Made by a program: the position numbers and the translations under genes
NCBI GenBank assembly: GCA_029974925.1
Contig: JARKQH010000165.1
Location: 1-44,379 of the forward strand
Direction of reading: 5' to 3'
Length of the DNA: 44,379 nucleotides
Origin: Verrucomicrobiota bacterium
GTDB taxonomy: Bacteria > Verrucomicrobiota > Verrucomicrobiia > Limisphaerales > UBA8199
In this document: piece after piece, positions 8,389-17,672 of the stretch
Position numbering within the stretch: the first letter of the stretch is position 1
Layout: the number at the start of each line of letters is the position of its first letter
The notes under the pieces: generated by a model
The model's database searches: none
Told to the model about the DNA's origin: nothing
The model's input: only the letters and a program-made list of their open reading frames with translations

Positions 8389-9261
8389 ATGAAAATCTAT
8401 ATTGATGGCAAGTATTACGACGAACGCACCGCGAAAATCTCGGTTTTCGACCATGGTTTGCTCTATGGGGACGGCATTTTTGAGGGCATCCGGGCCTATC
8501 ACGGGCGGGTCTTCAAGCTTAAGGAGCACATTGACAGGCTGTTCTGCTCGGCCAAAGCCATCCTGCTCGACATCCCGATGACGGCCGAAGCCCTGATGAA
8601 AGCGGTGGTCGAGACTTGCCGTCGGAACAAGCTGCGGGACGGTTACATCCGGCTGGTGGTGACCCGCGGGATTGGCACATTGGGATTGAACCCGAATCGG
8701 TGCAAGAACCCGTCGGTCATCATCATTGCGGACAAGATTCAGCTTTATCCGCCCGAGTTTTACCAGAAGGGCATGGAAATCATCACCGTGCCCACGGTGC
8801 GGAGCCTTCACAGCGCGCTCAACCCGGCCATCAAGTCGCTGAATTACCTCAACAACATTCTGGCGAAAATTGAAGCCAACAACGCCGGCTGCGAAGAGGC
8901 CATCATGCTCAACGCCGAGGGGTTCGTGGCCGAATGCACGGGCGACAACCTCTTTATCGTGAAGGAAGGAAAACTCCTGACCCCGCCGCTGTCCGCGGGG
9001 GCACTGTATGGGATTACCCGGAAAGTCGTGATGGAAATCGCCCTGGCGTCCGGGCTCGAAGTTGGGGAGCCCAACCTGACGCGCTATGACCTGTTCAACG
9101 CCGAGGAATGTTTCCTGACCGGGACGGGGGCCGAGCTGGTGCCGGTGGTCAAGATAGACGGGCGCTTGATTGGGAATGGCCGGCCCGGCCCGGTGACGCG
9201 GCGGCTGGTGAATCAATACCACGCCTTGACGAAAACCTCCGGCGAGCCGATATACGATTAG
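8389..9261 (+). CDS. ilvE: Branched-chain amino acid aminotransferase (class IV PLP)
   Basis: Cytoplasmic PLP enzyme that interconverts Val, Leu and Ile with their 2-oxo acids using glutamate/2-oxoglutarate; last step of branched-chain amino acid synthesis. The 290-residue length and motifs fit the fold-type IV family: FDHGLLYGDGIFEGIR near the N-terminus, the PLP-binding lysine K149 in NPAIKSLNYLNN, the phosphate-binding region ECTGDNLFIV, and FLTGTGAELVPV near the C-terminus. D-amino-acid or 4-amino-4-deoxychorismate aminotransferases share the fold, but the IKSLNYLNNILAK stretch is characteristic of the IlvE subgroup. The stop lies 6 bp before mcsA, so it probably heads that operon. Confidence 0.88.
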   Translation: MKIYIDGKYYDERTAKISVFDHGLLYGDGIFEGIRAYHGRVFKLKEHIDRLFCSAKAILLDIPMTAEALMKAVVETCRRNKLRDGYIRLVVTRGIGTLGLNPNRCKNPSVIIIADKIQLYPPEFYQKGMEIITVPTVRSLHSALNPAIKSLNYLNNILAKIEANNAGCEEAIMLNAEGFVAECTGDNLFIVKEGKLLTPPLSAGALYGITRKVVMEIALASGLEVGEPNLTRYDLFNAEECFLTGTGAELVPVVKIDGRLIGNGRPGPVTRRLVNQYHALTKTSGEPIYD

Positions 9262-9267
9262 CGAGAT

Positions 9268-9777
9268 ATGTTGTGCTGTGTCTGCAAGGAAAAGGAAGCC
9301 ACGGTCCATTTGACCCAGATCGCCGGGGACAAGATGCAGAAGGTGGACCTGTGCGAGGAGTGCGCCAAGACCAAGGGGGTGAATGACCCGATGGGTTTCT
9401 CCCTGGCGGATTTGTTGCTGGGGCTGGGCGCCTCGCAGGAAATGGAGCAGGCCGCCGGGGGAACCGAGGCTCGCTGTCCGCGGTGCGGTTTCACGCAGGC
9501 TGATTTCAAGAAGTCCGGACGTCTGGGCTGTCCGGAATGTTACCGGACCTTTGCCGAGGCGCTGGAGGGGCTGCTCAAGACCATGCACAAGGGCACGCGG
9601 CACGTGGGCAAGGCCCCCGAGTCGCTGCGGGCAAGCCGTGACCTGTCGGATCGCATTCGGGCGCTGCAAAAGCGGCTGGCTAAGGCGATTGAAGCGGAGG
9701 ATTTCGAGCAGGCGGCGGTGCTGCGGGACGAAATCAAACAGGCCTCGGCCCAGTTGGGCAGCCCCGCCCCTTCGTGA
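9268..9777 (+). CDS. mcsA: McsA, zinc-finger activator of protein arginine kinase
   Basis: 169 residues. An N-terminal zinc finger starts MLCCVC with its partner CEEC about 28 residues on; a second CPRC...CPEC pair follows near residues 70-92. The C-terminus carries a UVR motif (RIRALQKRLAKAIEAEDFEQAAVLRDEI). In Gram-positive bacteria McsA binds and activates the arginine kinase McsB and links it to ClpC. It lies between ilvE (6 bp) and mcsB (7 bp) and is clearly co-transcribed. Its stop overlaps the mcsB ribosome-binding site GAGGAG, which suggests coupled translation. Confidence 0.93.
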   Translation: MLCCVCKEKEATVHLTQIAGDKMQKVDLCEECAKTKGVNDPMGFSLADLLLGLGASQEMEQAAGGTEARCPRCGFTQADFKKSGRLGCPECYRTFAEALEGLLKTMHKGTRHVGKAPESLRASRDLSDRIRALQKRLAKAIEAEDFEQAAVLRDEIKQASAQLGSPAPS

Positions 9778-9784
9778 GGAGCCC

Positions 9785-10897
9785 ATGAACCTCCACGCTT
9801 TCCTCACCCCCCCGGCGGAAGCCGCCAAGCGGCGTGGCCCTCACGATCGCATCGTGATGTCCAGCCGGGTGCGGCTCGCCCGCAACCTCAAGGACGCCTC
9901 TTTCCCCGGCTGGGCAAAGAAGGCCGAACGAATTCGTCTGCTGGAGCTGATTCAGCCCGCGGTCGCCGGGTTGCCGGACATGCGCGATTCGTTCGTTGAG
10001 ACGATGGACAACCTGTCACCGCTCGACAAACAGATTTTGGTGGAGCGCCACCTTATCAGCCGGGAACACGCGGCCAAAGGCGCGGGCAGCGGGCTGGTCC
10101 TGAATCGGGACGAGACCCTGTGTTTCATGATCAACGAGGAGGACCACCTGCGCATGCAGGCCCTGCGGCCGGGGCTCCAGTTGCGCCAGGCGTGGCAGGC
10201 CATTGACCAGGCGGATTCGCTGCTCGAGAAGCGGCTGGATTACGCGTTCAGCCCGGAACTGGGCTACCTCACGGCCTGCCCGACCAACCTGGGCACGGGC
10301 ATCCGCGTCAGCGCCATGCTGCACCTGCCGGGGCTGGTGCTGGCGGAGCACATCAACACCATCATTTCCTCGGTCAACAAGCTGGGATTGGCCGTGCGCG
10401 GCCTTTATGGTGAAGGGACGGAAGCGCTTGGCAACGTGTTCCAGGTGTCCAATCAAATGACCCTCGGCGACACGGAAGCGGCCATCGTGGAGCGGCTGGA
10501 GAAGGTGCTGGCGCAGATTATCGAGCACGAGGAAAACTCCCGGGCGGTTCTGCTGGAAAAGAAGCCGAAGATGGTGTATAACCATATTGGGCGGGCGTAC
10601 GGGATTCTGGCAAACGCGCACAGCATATCGTCCAAAGAAACCATGAACCTGCTGTCGCTATTCCGCTTGGGCATGGATTTGGAGCTGTTTCCCGGTGTGG
10701 ACCGGTCGCTGCCCGACGAGTTGTTCATTCTGACCCAGCCGGCGCATTTGCAGAAGCGCTATTCCGACAAATTGTCGGCCGAGGAACGGGATGTGCTGCG
10801 GGCGGACATGGTGCGCGAACGGTTGAAACAGGTCAGCCGGCCGGTAACCCCGCCGCCGGCCGCGCCCGGGGCGGAATTGGACAAACCCGGCAAGTGA
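9785..10897 (+). CDS. mcsB: Protein arginine kinase McsB
   Basis: Phosphorylates arginine side chains on proteins, marking them for ClpC. About 370 residues, as expected for the bacterial phosphagen-kinase fold. Visible motifs are VMSSRVRLARNL near residue 27, the active-site loop MINEEDHLRMQ, CPTNLGTGIRVSAMLHLP around the conserved cysteine, and SNQMTLGDTE. The ATG at 9785 was chosen over the longer open frame because GAGGAG lies 5 bp upstream and it removes a sequence that overlaps mcsA out of frame. It stands directly between mcsA and clpC, as in Firmicutes, but without a ctsR gene. Confidence 0.95.
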   Translation: MNLHAFLTPPAEAAKRRGPHDRIVMSSRVRLARNLKDASFPGWAKKAERIRLLELIQPAVAGLPDMRDSFVETMDNLSPLDKQILVERHLISREHAAKGAGSGLVLNRDETLCFMINEEDHLRMQALRPGLQLRQAWQAIDQADSLLEKRLDYAFSPELGYLTACPTNLGTGIRVSAMLHLPGLVLAEHINTIISSVNKLGLAVRGLYGEGTEALGNVFQVSNQMTLGDTEAAIVERLEKVLAQIIEHEENSRAVLLEKKPKMVYNHIGRAYGILANAHSISSKETMNLLSLFRLGMDLELFPGVDRSLPDELFILTQPAHLQKRYSDKLSAEERDVLRADMVRERLKQVSRPVTPPPAAPGAELDKPGK

Positions 10898-10911
10898 TTG
10901 CATTTTGAAGT

Positions 10912-13404
10912 ATGAGCGACGAAGCGATGAACAATTTCACTCCCCGGGCCCAGCAGGTGCTGGCCCTGGCGAGGAAGGAAGCCGACCGTTTCAACCACAA
11001 CTTCGTCGGCACCGAACACCTGCTGCTGGGCTTGATCAAGCTCAACCAGGGCGTGGCCGTGAATGTGCTGCAAAAGCTCGGGCTGGACCTGGAAACCGTG
11101 CGCATGGAGGTCGAAAAGCAGGTCGGCACGGGCCCGGACCAGAAGATGATCGGAAACATCCCTTACACCCCGCGCGTCAAGAAGGTGCTGGCGCTCGCGG
11201 CCAAGGAAGCCAAGGCGCTCAACCACACCTACGTGGGCACCGAGCATATTCTCCTGGGGCTGTTGCGGGAGGGGGACGGCGTGGCCGCGCGTGTTCTGAA
11301 AAACCTGGACGTGGACATCGAGCAAACCCGCCAGGAAATTCTCAAGGAACTGGACCCCAATTTCGCGGCGCAGGAGGAGAGCGGAGGCGAAGCTCCGGAA
11401 AAACCCGCCCCGGAAAAGCGCGGGGAAGTCAAGACGCCCGCCCTCAAAGCATTCGGGCGGGACCTGACCGAGATCGCGCGCAAAGGCGAGATGGACCCGG
11501 TGATCGGCCGGAAGAACGAGATCGAGCGGGTGATTCAGATCCTTTGCCGCCGCACGAAGAACAATCCCGTCTTGCTGGGCGAGGCGGGCGTGGGCAAGAC
11601 GGCGATCGTGGAGGGCCTGGCGCAGGAGATTGCGGCCGGCAACGTGCCGGAACTGCTGCGCGACAAGCGGCTGATCACGCTCGACCTGGCGCTGATGGTC
11701 GCCGGCACCAAGTACCGCGGGCAGTTCGAGGAGCGGATCAAGGCGGTGATGGACGAAATCCGCCGCTCCAAGAACATCATCCTGTTTATTGACGAGCTGC
11801 ATACGATTGTTGGGGCGGGCTCCGCCGAGGGAACAATGGACGCCTCGAACATCATCAAGCCGGCGCTGAGCCGGGGCGAACTGCAATGCATCGGCGCCAC
11901 CACGCTGAACGAATACCGGAAATACATCGAAAAGGACGCGGCCTTGGAACGGCGTTTCCAGGCTGTCAAGGTCGAGGCCCCCTCGATCGAAGAGGCCATT
12001 TTGATCCTGAAGGGATTGCGGCCCAAGTACGAGGAGCATCACAAGGCGGAGTTCACCGACCGGGCCATTGAAGCCTCGGTCAGGTTGTCCGACCGCTACA
12101 TCACCGACCGCTACCTGCCCGACAAGGCCATTGACCTGATGGATGAGGCCGGCTCGCGGGCCCGAATCGGGACCATGACCCGGCCGCCGGAGGTCAAGCA
12201 GCTCGAGGGCGAAATCGAGGAGATCAAGGCCCGAAAGGAAAAGGCCATCAAGAACCAGGATTTCGAAGGCGCGGCCGCCATGCGCGACCGGGAGAAACAG
12301 GCGAAAGAGAGACTGGAGCAAATCCTCAGGGAATGGCGCGCCACCCGCGAGGAAAAGCGGGTGAAGGTGGACGAAGAGGACATTCTGCACGTGGTGTCCA
12401 AATGGACGGGCATTCCGCTGCAGCGAATGGAGCAAGGCGAGATGCAGCGGCTGCTGCAGGTCGAAGAGGAAATGACCAAGGTGGTCATCGGCCAGCGCGA
12501 GGCGGTTTCCGCGCTCTGCAAGGCGCTGCGGCGTTCGCGGGCGGACCTGAAGGACCCGCGGCGGCCGATCGGAACTTTTGCGTTGCTGGGCCCGACGGGC
12601 GTCGGCAAAACCTTGCTGGCCAAGACGCTTGCCGAGCAACTCTTTGGCGACTCCAAGGCCCTGATCCAGCTCGACATGAGCGAATACATGGAGAAATTCA
12701 ACGTGTCGCGCCTGATTGGCTCGCCGCCGGGCTACGTGGGCTACGAGGAGGGCGGGCAGTTGACCGAACAGGTTCGGCGCAAGCCTTACTCGGTGGTGTT
12801 GTTTGATGAAATTGAGAAGGCGCACCCCGATGTCTGGAACATGCTCCTGCAAATCCTGGAGGAGGGCAAACTGACCGACAACGTGGGCCGCGTCGTCAAC
12901 TTCCGCAACACCATCATCCTGATGACCTCGAACGTGGGCTCGGACACCATCAAGCGGCAGTCCACGCTTGGTTTTTCGCCCATCACCGACAACGACAGTT
13001 ACGAGCGGATGCGCGAGCGCATACTCGAGGAGGCCAAGAAGACCTTTCGTCCGGAGTTTCTCAACCGGTTGGACGACATTGTTGTCTTCCGCTCGCTCAC
13101 GAAGCCGGACCTCATTCAGATTCTCGACCTGGAGATCAGCAAGGTTGTGCAGCGGCTCAAGGCGCGGAACATCGTTCTGCGACTGGACGAGAAGGCGAAG
13201 GATTTCCTCGTCAGTCGCGGTTACGACCCGCAGTACGGCGCCCGCCCCATGCGGCGCGCGGTGGAACGCTTCCTCGAAGACCCCTTGGCCGAGGAGATTC
13301 TCCGGGGGGCATTCCACGAGGGCGAACCGCTGCTGGTCAGCGCTGAAGGCGACCATCTGACGTTTTCGCAAAAAGCGGCCGCCGAAGGGGCGCTTTCCAG
13401 CTAA
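10912..13404 (+). CDS. clpC: ATP-dependent unfoldase ClpC
   Basis: Hexameric AAA+ unfoldase that feeds substrates to ClpP. 830 residues in the standard order: Clp-N double repeat (about 5-145, two copies of the [13 protein letters not shown] pattern), first AAA+ with Walker A GEAGVGKT (from about 223) and Walker [10 protein letters not shown], a UVR-containing middle domain ([20 protein letters not shown], about 432-455), and second AAA+ with GPTGVGKT (from about 560) and [14 protein letters not shown]. The UVR middle domain separates ClpC from ClpA and ClpB. The McsA/McsB neighbours indicate that phosphoarginine proteins are its substrates. It ends the operon; a strong hairpin follows. Confidence 0.97.
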   Translation: MSDEAMNNFTPRAQQVLALARKEADRFNHNFVGTEHLLLGLIKLNQGVAVNVLQKLGLDLETVRMEVEKQVGTGPDQKMIGNIPYTPRVKKVLALAAKEAKALNHTYVGTEHILLGLLREGDGVAARVLKNLDVDIEQTRQEILKELDPNFAAQEESGGEAPEKPAPEKRGEVKTPALKAFGRDLTEIARKGEMDPVIGRKNEIERVIQILCRRTKNNPVLLGEAGVGKTAIVEGLAQEIAAGNVPELLRDKRLITLDLALMVAGTKYRGQFEERIKAVMDEIRRSKNIILFIDELHTIVGAGSAEGTMDASNIIKPALSRGELQCIGATTLNEYRKYIEKDAALERRFQAVKVEAPSIEEAILILKGLRPKYEEHHKAEFTDRAIEASVRLSDRYITDRYLPDKAIDLMDEAGSRARIGTMTRPPEVKQLEGEIEEIKARKEKAIKNQDFEGAAAMRDREKQAKERLEQILREWRATREEKRVKVDEEDILHVVSKWTGIPLQRMEQGEMQRLLQVEEEMTKVVIGQREAVSALCKALRRSRADLKDPRRPIGTFALLGPTGVGKTLLAKTLAEQLFGDSKALIQLDMSEYMEKFNVSRLIGSPPGYVGYEEGGQLTEQVRRKPYSVVLFDEIEKAHPDVWNMLLQILEEGKLTDNVGRVVNFRNTIILMTSNVGSDTIKRQSTLGFSPITDNDSYERMRERILEEAKKTFRPEFLNRLDDIVVFRSLTKPDLIQILDLEISKVVQRLKARNIVLRLDEKAKDFLVSRGYDPQYGARPMRRAVERFLEDPLAEEILRGAFHEGEPLLVSAEGDHLTFSQKAAAEGALSS

Positions 13405-13426
13405 AGCGCACGACACCCCAGCCGGA

Positions 13427-13458
13427 CTTCGGGCGCGCAGCATTCGAGCGCCCCGAAG
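13427..13458 (+). terminator. Hairpin after clpC
   Basis: CTTCGGGCGC pairs with GCGCCCCGAAG around an 11-nt loop, with a single bulged C. It lies 22 bp after the clpC stop and separates the operon from the methyltransferase gene. No long T-tract follows, so termination would be of the weak-tail type. Confidence 0.5.
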
Positions 13459-13515
13459 CACTCCTTGCGCAGTAAAGGACTTTGTCCGACGGCGGCGTTT
13501 TGTTAGCCTCTGGTC

Positions 13516-14706
13516 ATGGGCTTCACCCCAGGTCAAATCCTAACCTTGACGGTGAGCGACGTCGCCTTCGGCGGAGAGGGGGTCGCGCGGCTGGATGACT
13601 TCGTCGTTTTTGTGCCCTTCGTTCTGCCTGGAGAAGTCGTCGAAGCCGAAGTCGTCGAAGAGAAGAAACGCTTCGCGCGCGCGCGGTTGTTGCGAATCAT
13701 CCAGACCTCGAAGGATCGCGTGACGCCCGCCTGCCGGTACTTTGGCGTTTGCGGCGGGTGCCAGTATCAGCACATGGCCTACGAGGCCCAGCTCGAGCTC
13801 AAGCGCAAGCAGGTGGCGGACATCTTCGCCCGGATCGGCGGACTGGACCCCGGAGTGGTTGCGCCGGCAGTCCCCTGCCCTCAACCCTACGGCTACCGGA
13901 ACCGGATTATGATCCGGTCACAATGGGACAAATTCAAACAGGGCTTGAACCTGGGCTTCATTCGCGCCGATTGCCGCCTGGTGGTGGACATCGAGGAGTG
14001 CAAGATCGCCGAACCCGCCCTGAACCAGCAACTGCGAGAGGTCCGCGCGCATCCTCCGCCCAAAGGGGGCCTGAAGGTCGTTTTGCGCATTCCGCCTGAG
14101 GGCTGGGAGGTTCCGCCGGACTCATTCTTTCAGAACAACTTCTTCCTCCTGCCGGGAATGGTCCGAGAGGTCCGGGAACGCCTGCGGGACAGCGGCAGCC
14201 GGCATCTGATTGACGTGTATTGCGGGGTGGGGTTTTTCGGAATCGAACTGGCCCGCGACGTCGAACACCTGGTCGGCATCGAATATGATCGAATGGCGAT
14301 CCGGGCGGCCCGGGCCAACGCCGCGGCGCGGGGTCTCGCCAACGCCGAGTTCCTGGCCGGCACGGCCGAAGAGCTGGTTCCCCAGGTGTTGGACCGCTTC
14401 CCGCCGAAGGAGACAACCCTCCTGCTGGACCCGCCGCGCAAGGGCTGCCAGCCCGTTTTGCTTGAGGTACTTCGGCAGACCAGCCCTCATCAACTGCTTT
14501 ACATCTCCTGCCACCCTGCCACTATGGCGCGAGACTTGAACATCTTGTGCACCGACAATGTCTTTGAAGTAGTGCGAGTGACGCCGCTGGATATGTTCCC
14601 TCAAACCGCGCACGTCGAGTGCGTGGCCGATTTGCGGCGTTCGACCGCCACTGCGCCTTCCGCCACCCCCGGAGGGGCCTTTCAGCCTGCGCATGACCAA
14701 CGATAA
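13516..14706 (+). CDS. RNA (uracil-5-)-methyltransferase, RlmD/TrmA family
   Basis: SAM-dependent enzyme that methylates C5 of a uridine in rRNA or tRNA. 396 residues. An N-terminal TRAM domain (residues 1-55) is followed by an iron-sulfur cluster motif C-x5-CGGC (ACRYFGVCGGCQYQHM, about residue 75) with a fourth cysteine near PAVPCPQP. The Rossmann methyltransferase half shows YCGVGFFGIELA for SAM, LLDPPRKGC, and the catalytic cysteine in ISCHPATMARDL. This is the RumA/RlmCD class; the exact target base cannot be assigned. The C-terminal 20 residues are low in complexity. The stop overlaps the next gene by 14 bp. Confidence 0.88.
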   Translation: MGFTPGQILTLTVSDVAFGGEGVARLDDFVVFVPFVLPGEVVEAEVVEEKKRFARARLLRIIQTSKDRVTPACRYFGVCGGCQYQHMAYEAQLELKRKQVADIFARIGGLDPGVVAPAVPCPQPYGYRNRIMIRSQWDKFKQGLNLGFIRADCRLVVDIEECKIAEPALNQQLREVRAHPPPKGGLKVVLRIPPEGWEVPPDSFFQNNFFLLPGMVREVRERLRDSGSRHLIDVYCGVGFFGIELARDVEHLVGIEYDRMAIRAARANAAARGLANAEFLAGTAEELVPQVLDRFPPKETTLLLDPPRKGCQPVLLEVLRQTSPHQLLYISCHPATMARDLNILCTDNVFEVVRVTPLDMFPQTAHVECVADLRRSTATAPSATPGGAFQPAHDQR

Positions 14707-17665
14707 GACCCCCGAAACCAGCCCCGAGGCCCAATACCCTTTCGGCTCGGCCGGGCGCTTTGTGCCGGCTTTTCTTCCCTGGCTTGTGGGGGGGATCGCG
14801 CTTTTGGTTTACGGGCTGACTCTCAGTCCTTGGGTGACCGTCAACAGCCTCGGTCTGGTGAGCCGGGCGTCGGGCTTGACTTGGCAGCCCGAATTGGGCG
14901 GCCCCTTGTATTGGCTCGTCACCTATCCGGTCCGCTGGCTGCCGCTCAAAGCCATTCCCTTGGCCCTCAACCTGTTCTCGGCTCTCTGCGCTGCGTTGAC
15001 CCTGGCCCTGCTCGCCCGGTCGGTGGCCCTCCTGCCTCATGACCGCACCGAAGAGCAGCGGATTCGCGAGAAGAGCACGTTTTCGACCCTGAGCATCCGA
15101 AGCGCTTGGTTGCCGCCCGTTTTGGCGGCTTTGGTCTGCGGCCTCCAGCTTACCTTCTGGGAGAACGCCACGGCGGCCTCGCAGGACATGTTCGATTTGC
15201 TCTTGTTCGCGTATCTCATCCGCTGTCTGCTCGAGTTCCGAATTGATGGCCGGCAGTCCTGGCTCTCGCGCGCCGCATTTCTTTATGCCGCAGCCATGAC
15301 CAATAATTGGGCCATGCTCGGGTTCTTCCCGCTCTTCCTCATCGCCGTGGCCTGGGTCAAGGGGCTTAGCTTTTTCAACCTCCGGTTTTTGCTGCGGATG
15401 TTCCTGTGGGGCCTGGCTGGGCTGTGTTTCTACTTTGTGATGCCCCTGGTCACCGCGCTTGCCGAGCATGCGCAATTCACGTTCTGGCAGGCGCTTCGTC
15501 TCGAGCTGGCCCAGCAAAAAAGCTTCCTGTTCGGCACGCTCAACAAGCAAATGCTTTTCAATCCCCAGATGCCGCTGTGGGTGCTGGGGCTGCCCTCGCT
15601 GTTGCCGCTGCTGATGATTGCGATCCGCTGGCCATCCTATTTCGGCGACCCCAGCCGTTTGGGCATCGCCATTTCCACGTTCGTCTTTCATTTGTTTTAC
15701 GGCGTGCTGCTGCTTTATGGCGTCTGGATTGCCCTCGACCCGCTGTTAAGCCCCCGGACCTACGGCATCGCCGGCCTGCCCCTGTATTACCTCGGGGCAC
15801 TCTGCATCGGCTACTTCACCGGCTACTTCCTCCTGGTTTTTGGCACCAAACCGTTCGGCCGGCCGCGGCCGGTGGCCTGGTTTGTGCCTTGGATCAGGAA
15901 GGTGGTATTTGCGGCAACCTGGGCTTTGGCCATTGCCGCTCCCGTCGCGCTGGTCTATCTCAACCTGCCGCAGATACGCATCACCAATGGGCCGATGCTG
16001 GCAGACTATACCGAGTCCATGATTCGTGCCCTGCCCTCCCAGCCGGCGATTGTGCTGAGTGACGATGTGTGGAAGCCCTGGCTCGTGGAATCCCAAATGG
16101 CTCGGACCGGCAAGCAGAAGACTCATTTGCTGCTCCACGTCTCAAGCCTGGGCCCGATGTTCCCCGAGTCGCTCCGCATACCGGCCTACAACCGATTTCT
16201 AAGGCGATACTATGGTGAACGCTGGCCCTTGGACCCCGACAAGGACAAGGTTGATCTGTATGATCAGGTTACTCTCACGCGGCTGATGGCCGCCCTGGCC
16301 AAAACCAACCAGATTTGCTATCTGAATCCGAGCTTCGGCTATTACTTCGAGCTCCTTTACGCGGAACCCCACGGAATGGTTCAATACCTCAAGCTCTGCC
16401 CCACCAACACCCTGCTGGTGCCGGCCCTTTCGGAATCCGTTCTGCAATCCAACGCCGCTTTTTGGAGCCAGGCGGAAGCCACCCTCCTGCCCCCCGTTTT
16501 CAAAGCCATCGCCCCCCCCAAAGCCACCAACGGATTGGGGGCGGCTCTGGCGAGAATCCGCGCAACTCCCAAACCCAATCAAGGAGCGCGGTGGCTGGCC
16601 AACGATTACTCTCGCAACCTGACCGCGTGGGGTGTTGCGCTCCAGCGGCATGGAAGGCTTGTCGAAGCTCAACGGGCCTTCCAGCTCGCCAGCAAGCTCA
16701 ACCCCGACAACGTCGTGGCCGAGGTCAATCTTCAGTGCAACCAAAACCTGCAAGCGGGGCGCAAGAGCACCGTTCGCCCCTCCAGGTCCATCGAAGATCA
16801 GTTCAGGAAGTATCGCAGTTGGGAGGGCGTCATGCTGCCCAATGGTCCGTTTGACGAGCCGAACATCTGTTTCCAACAGGGGTACGCCTTTTACAAAGGC
16901 TCGAATTTCCGCCAGGCGGCCCAGCAATTCACCCGCGTGCGCCAACTCGACCCGGACAATTTCCCGGCCAGTTTCGCGCTGGCTGAAATCTTTCTCCTGA
17001 GCGGCATGGCGGATGATGCGCTCAAGGAACTGGAGCCGCTTCACAAACGGCCGGAAATTTTCCAAGGCACGAATTCACTTCGCGCGCAACTCTTGTTCCT
17101 GGACATGGCGGCCCATCTCACCAAGGAGGAGCCGGCGACGGCGGAAGCCAAAGCCAAAGCGGCGCTCAAAGCCGCGCCCGACAATGATGATCTGCTTCAG
17201 GCTGCGAGCCGGGTTTACCTGACCTTTCGCCGCTACACCAACGCACTCGAGTACATTGAGCAGCGCCTGCGGCTCAAGCCCGATTCGCCAGGTTTGCTGC
17301 TCGATAAAGGGTATGCCTATCTTCAGCTCAACCAGCTTGCGCATGCCATCCCCCCGTTGAGCCGGGCGCTGGCGCTTGAGACCAATCCCAATTCGGCGCT
17401 CCACCTGACGGCGCTTTTCAACCGCGCCATCGCCTACTTGCGCAGCGAGCAATACGACCTGGCGCGCCGCGACTACGAAGCCTTGCAGAAGCAGTTCCCC
17501 ACCGACCCCAATGTTCATTACGGCCTGGGTGAAGTCGCCTACCATCGCAAGGATTACCGGACCGCGGTCAACCATTACGAAATCTACCTGGCCAATAGCG
17601 CGACCAACACACCGGATGCAACCAACATCCTGGCGCGCTTGAACGAAATTCGAAATTCGCGCTGA
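14693..17665 (+). CDS. DUF2723 polytopic membrane protein with TPR repeats
   Basis: 990 residues. The first half has about 10-11 transmembrane helices (from about residue 20 to 430) resembling DUF2723, a family related to GT-C protein O-glycosyltransferases. The second half has tetratricopeptide repeats (from about 620 to 985), for example around RAFQLASKLNPDN, QLDPDNFPASFALAEI and HYGLGEVAYHRKDY. The first periplasmic loop of GT-C enzymes normally carries an acidic pair (D-x-G-E) and an HPPG motif; here the same place reads VNSLGLV and LGGPLY, so catalysis by that mechanism is doubtful. The next gene is a glycosyltransferase 7 bp away, which suggests a shared surface-glycan or glycoprotein role. 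Precise function is unknown. Confidence 0.8.
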   Translation: MTNDKTPETSPEAQYPFGSAGRFVPAFLPWLVGGIALLVYGLTLSPWVTVNSLGLVSRASGLTWQPELGGPLYWLVTYPVRWLPLKAIPLALNLFSALCAALTLALLARSVALLPHDRTEEQRIREKSTFSTLSIRSAWLPPVLAALVCGLQLTFWENATAASQDMFDLLLFAYLIRCLLEFRIDGRQSWLSRAAFLYAAAMTNNWAMLGFFPLFLIAVAWVKGLSFFNLRFLLRMFLWGLAGLCFYFVMPLVTALAEHAQFTFWQALRLELAQQKSFLFGTLNKQMLFNPQMPLWVLGLPSLLPLLMIAIRWPSYFGDPSRLGIAISTFVFHLFYGVLLLYGVWIALDPLLSPRTYGIAGLPLYYLGALCIGYFTGYFLLVFGTKPFGRPRPVAWFVPWIRKVVFAATWALAIAAPVALVYLNLPQIRITNGPMLADYTESMIRALPSQPAIVLSDDVWKPWLVESQMARTGKQKTHLLLHVSSLGPMFPESLRIPAYNRFLRRYYGERWPLDPDKDKVDLYDQVTLTRLMAALAKTNQICYLNPSFGYYFELLYAEPHGMVQYLKLCPTNTLLVPALSESVLQSNAAFWSQAEATLLPPVFKAIAPPKATNGLGAALARIRATPKPNQGARWLANDYSRNLTAWGVALQRHGRLVEAQRAFQLASKLNPDNVVAEVNLQCNQNLQAGRKSTVRPSRSIEDQFRKYRSWEGVMLPNGPFDEPNICFQQGYAFYKGSNFRQAAQQFTRVRQLDPDNFPASFALAEIFLLSGMADDALKELEPLHKRPEIFQGTNSLRAQLLFLDMAAHLTKEEPATAEAKAKAALKAAPDNDDLLQAASRVYLTFRRYTNALEYIEQRLRLKPDSPGLLLDKGYAYLQLNQLAHAIPPLSRALALETNPNSALHLTALFNRAIAYLRSEQYDLARRDYEALQKQFPTDPNVHYGLGEVAYHRKDYRTAVNHYEIYLANSATNTPDATNILARLNEIRNSR

Positions 17666-17672
17666 CCGTCCC

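Noticed and set aside
10759-13536. 925-codon open frame on the minus strand
   Set aside because: It is a mirror of clpC in high-GC DNA; clpC is unmistakable and the mirror is rich in His, Arg and Leu without motifs.
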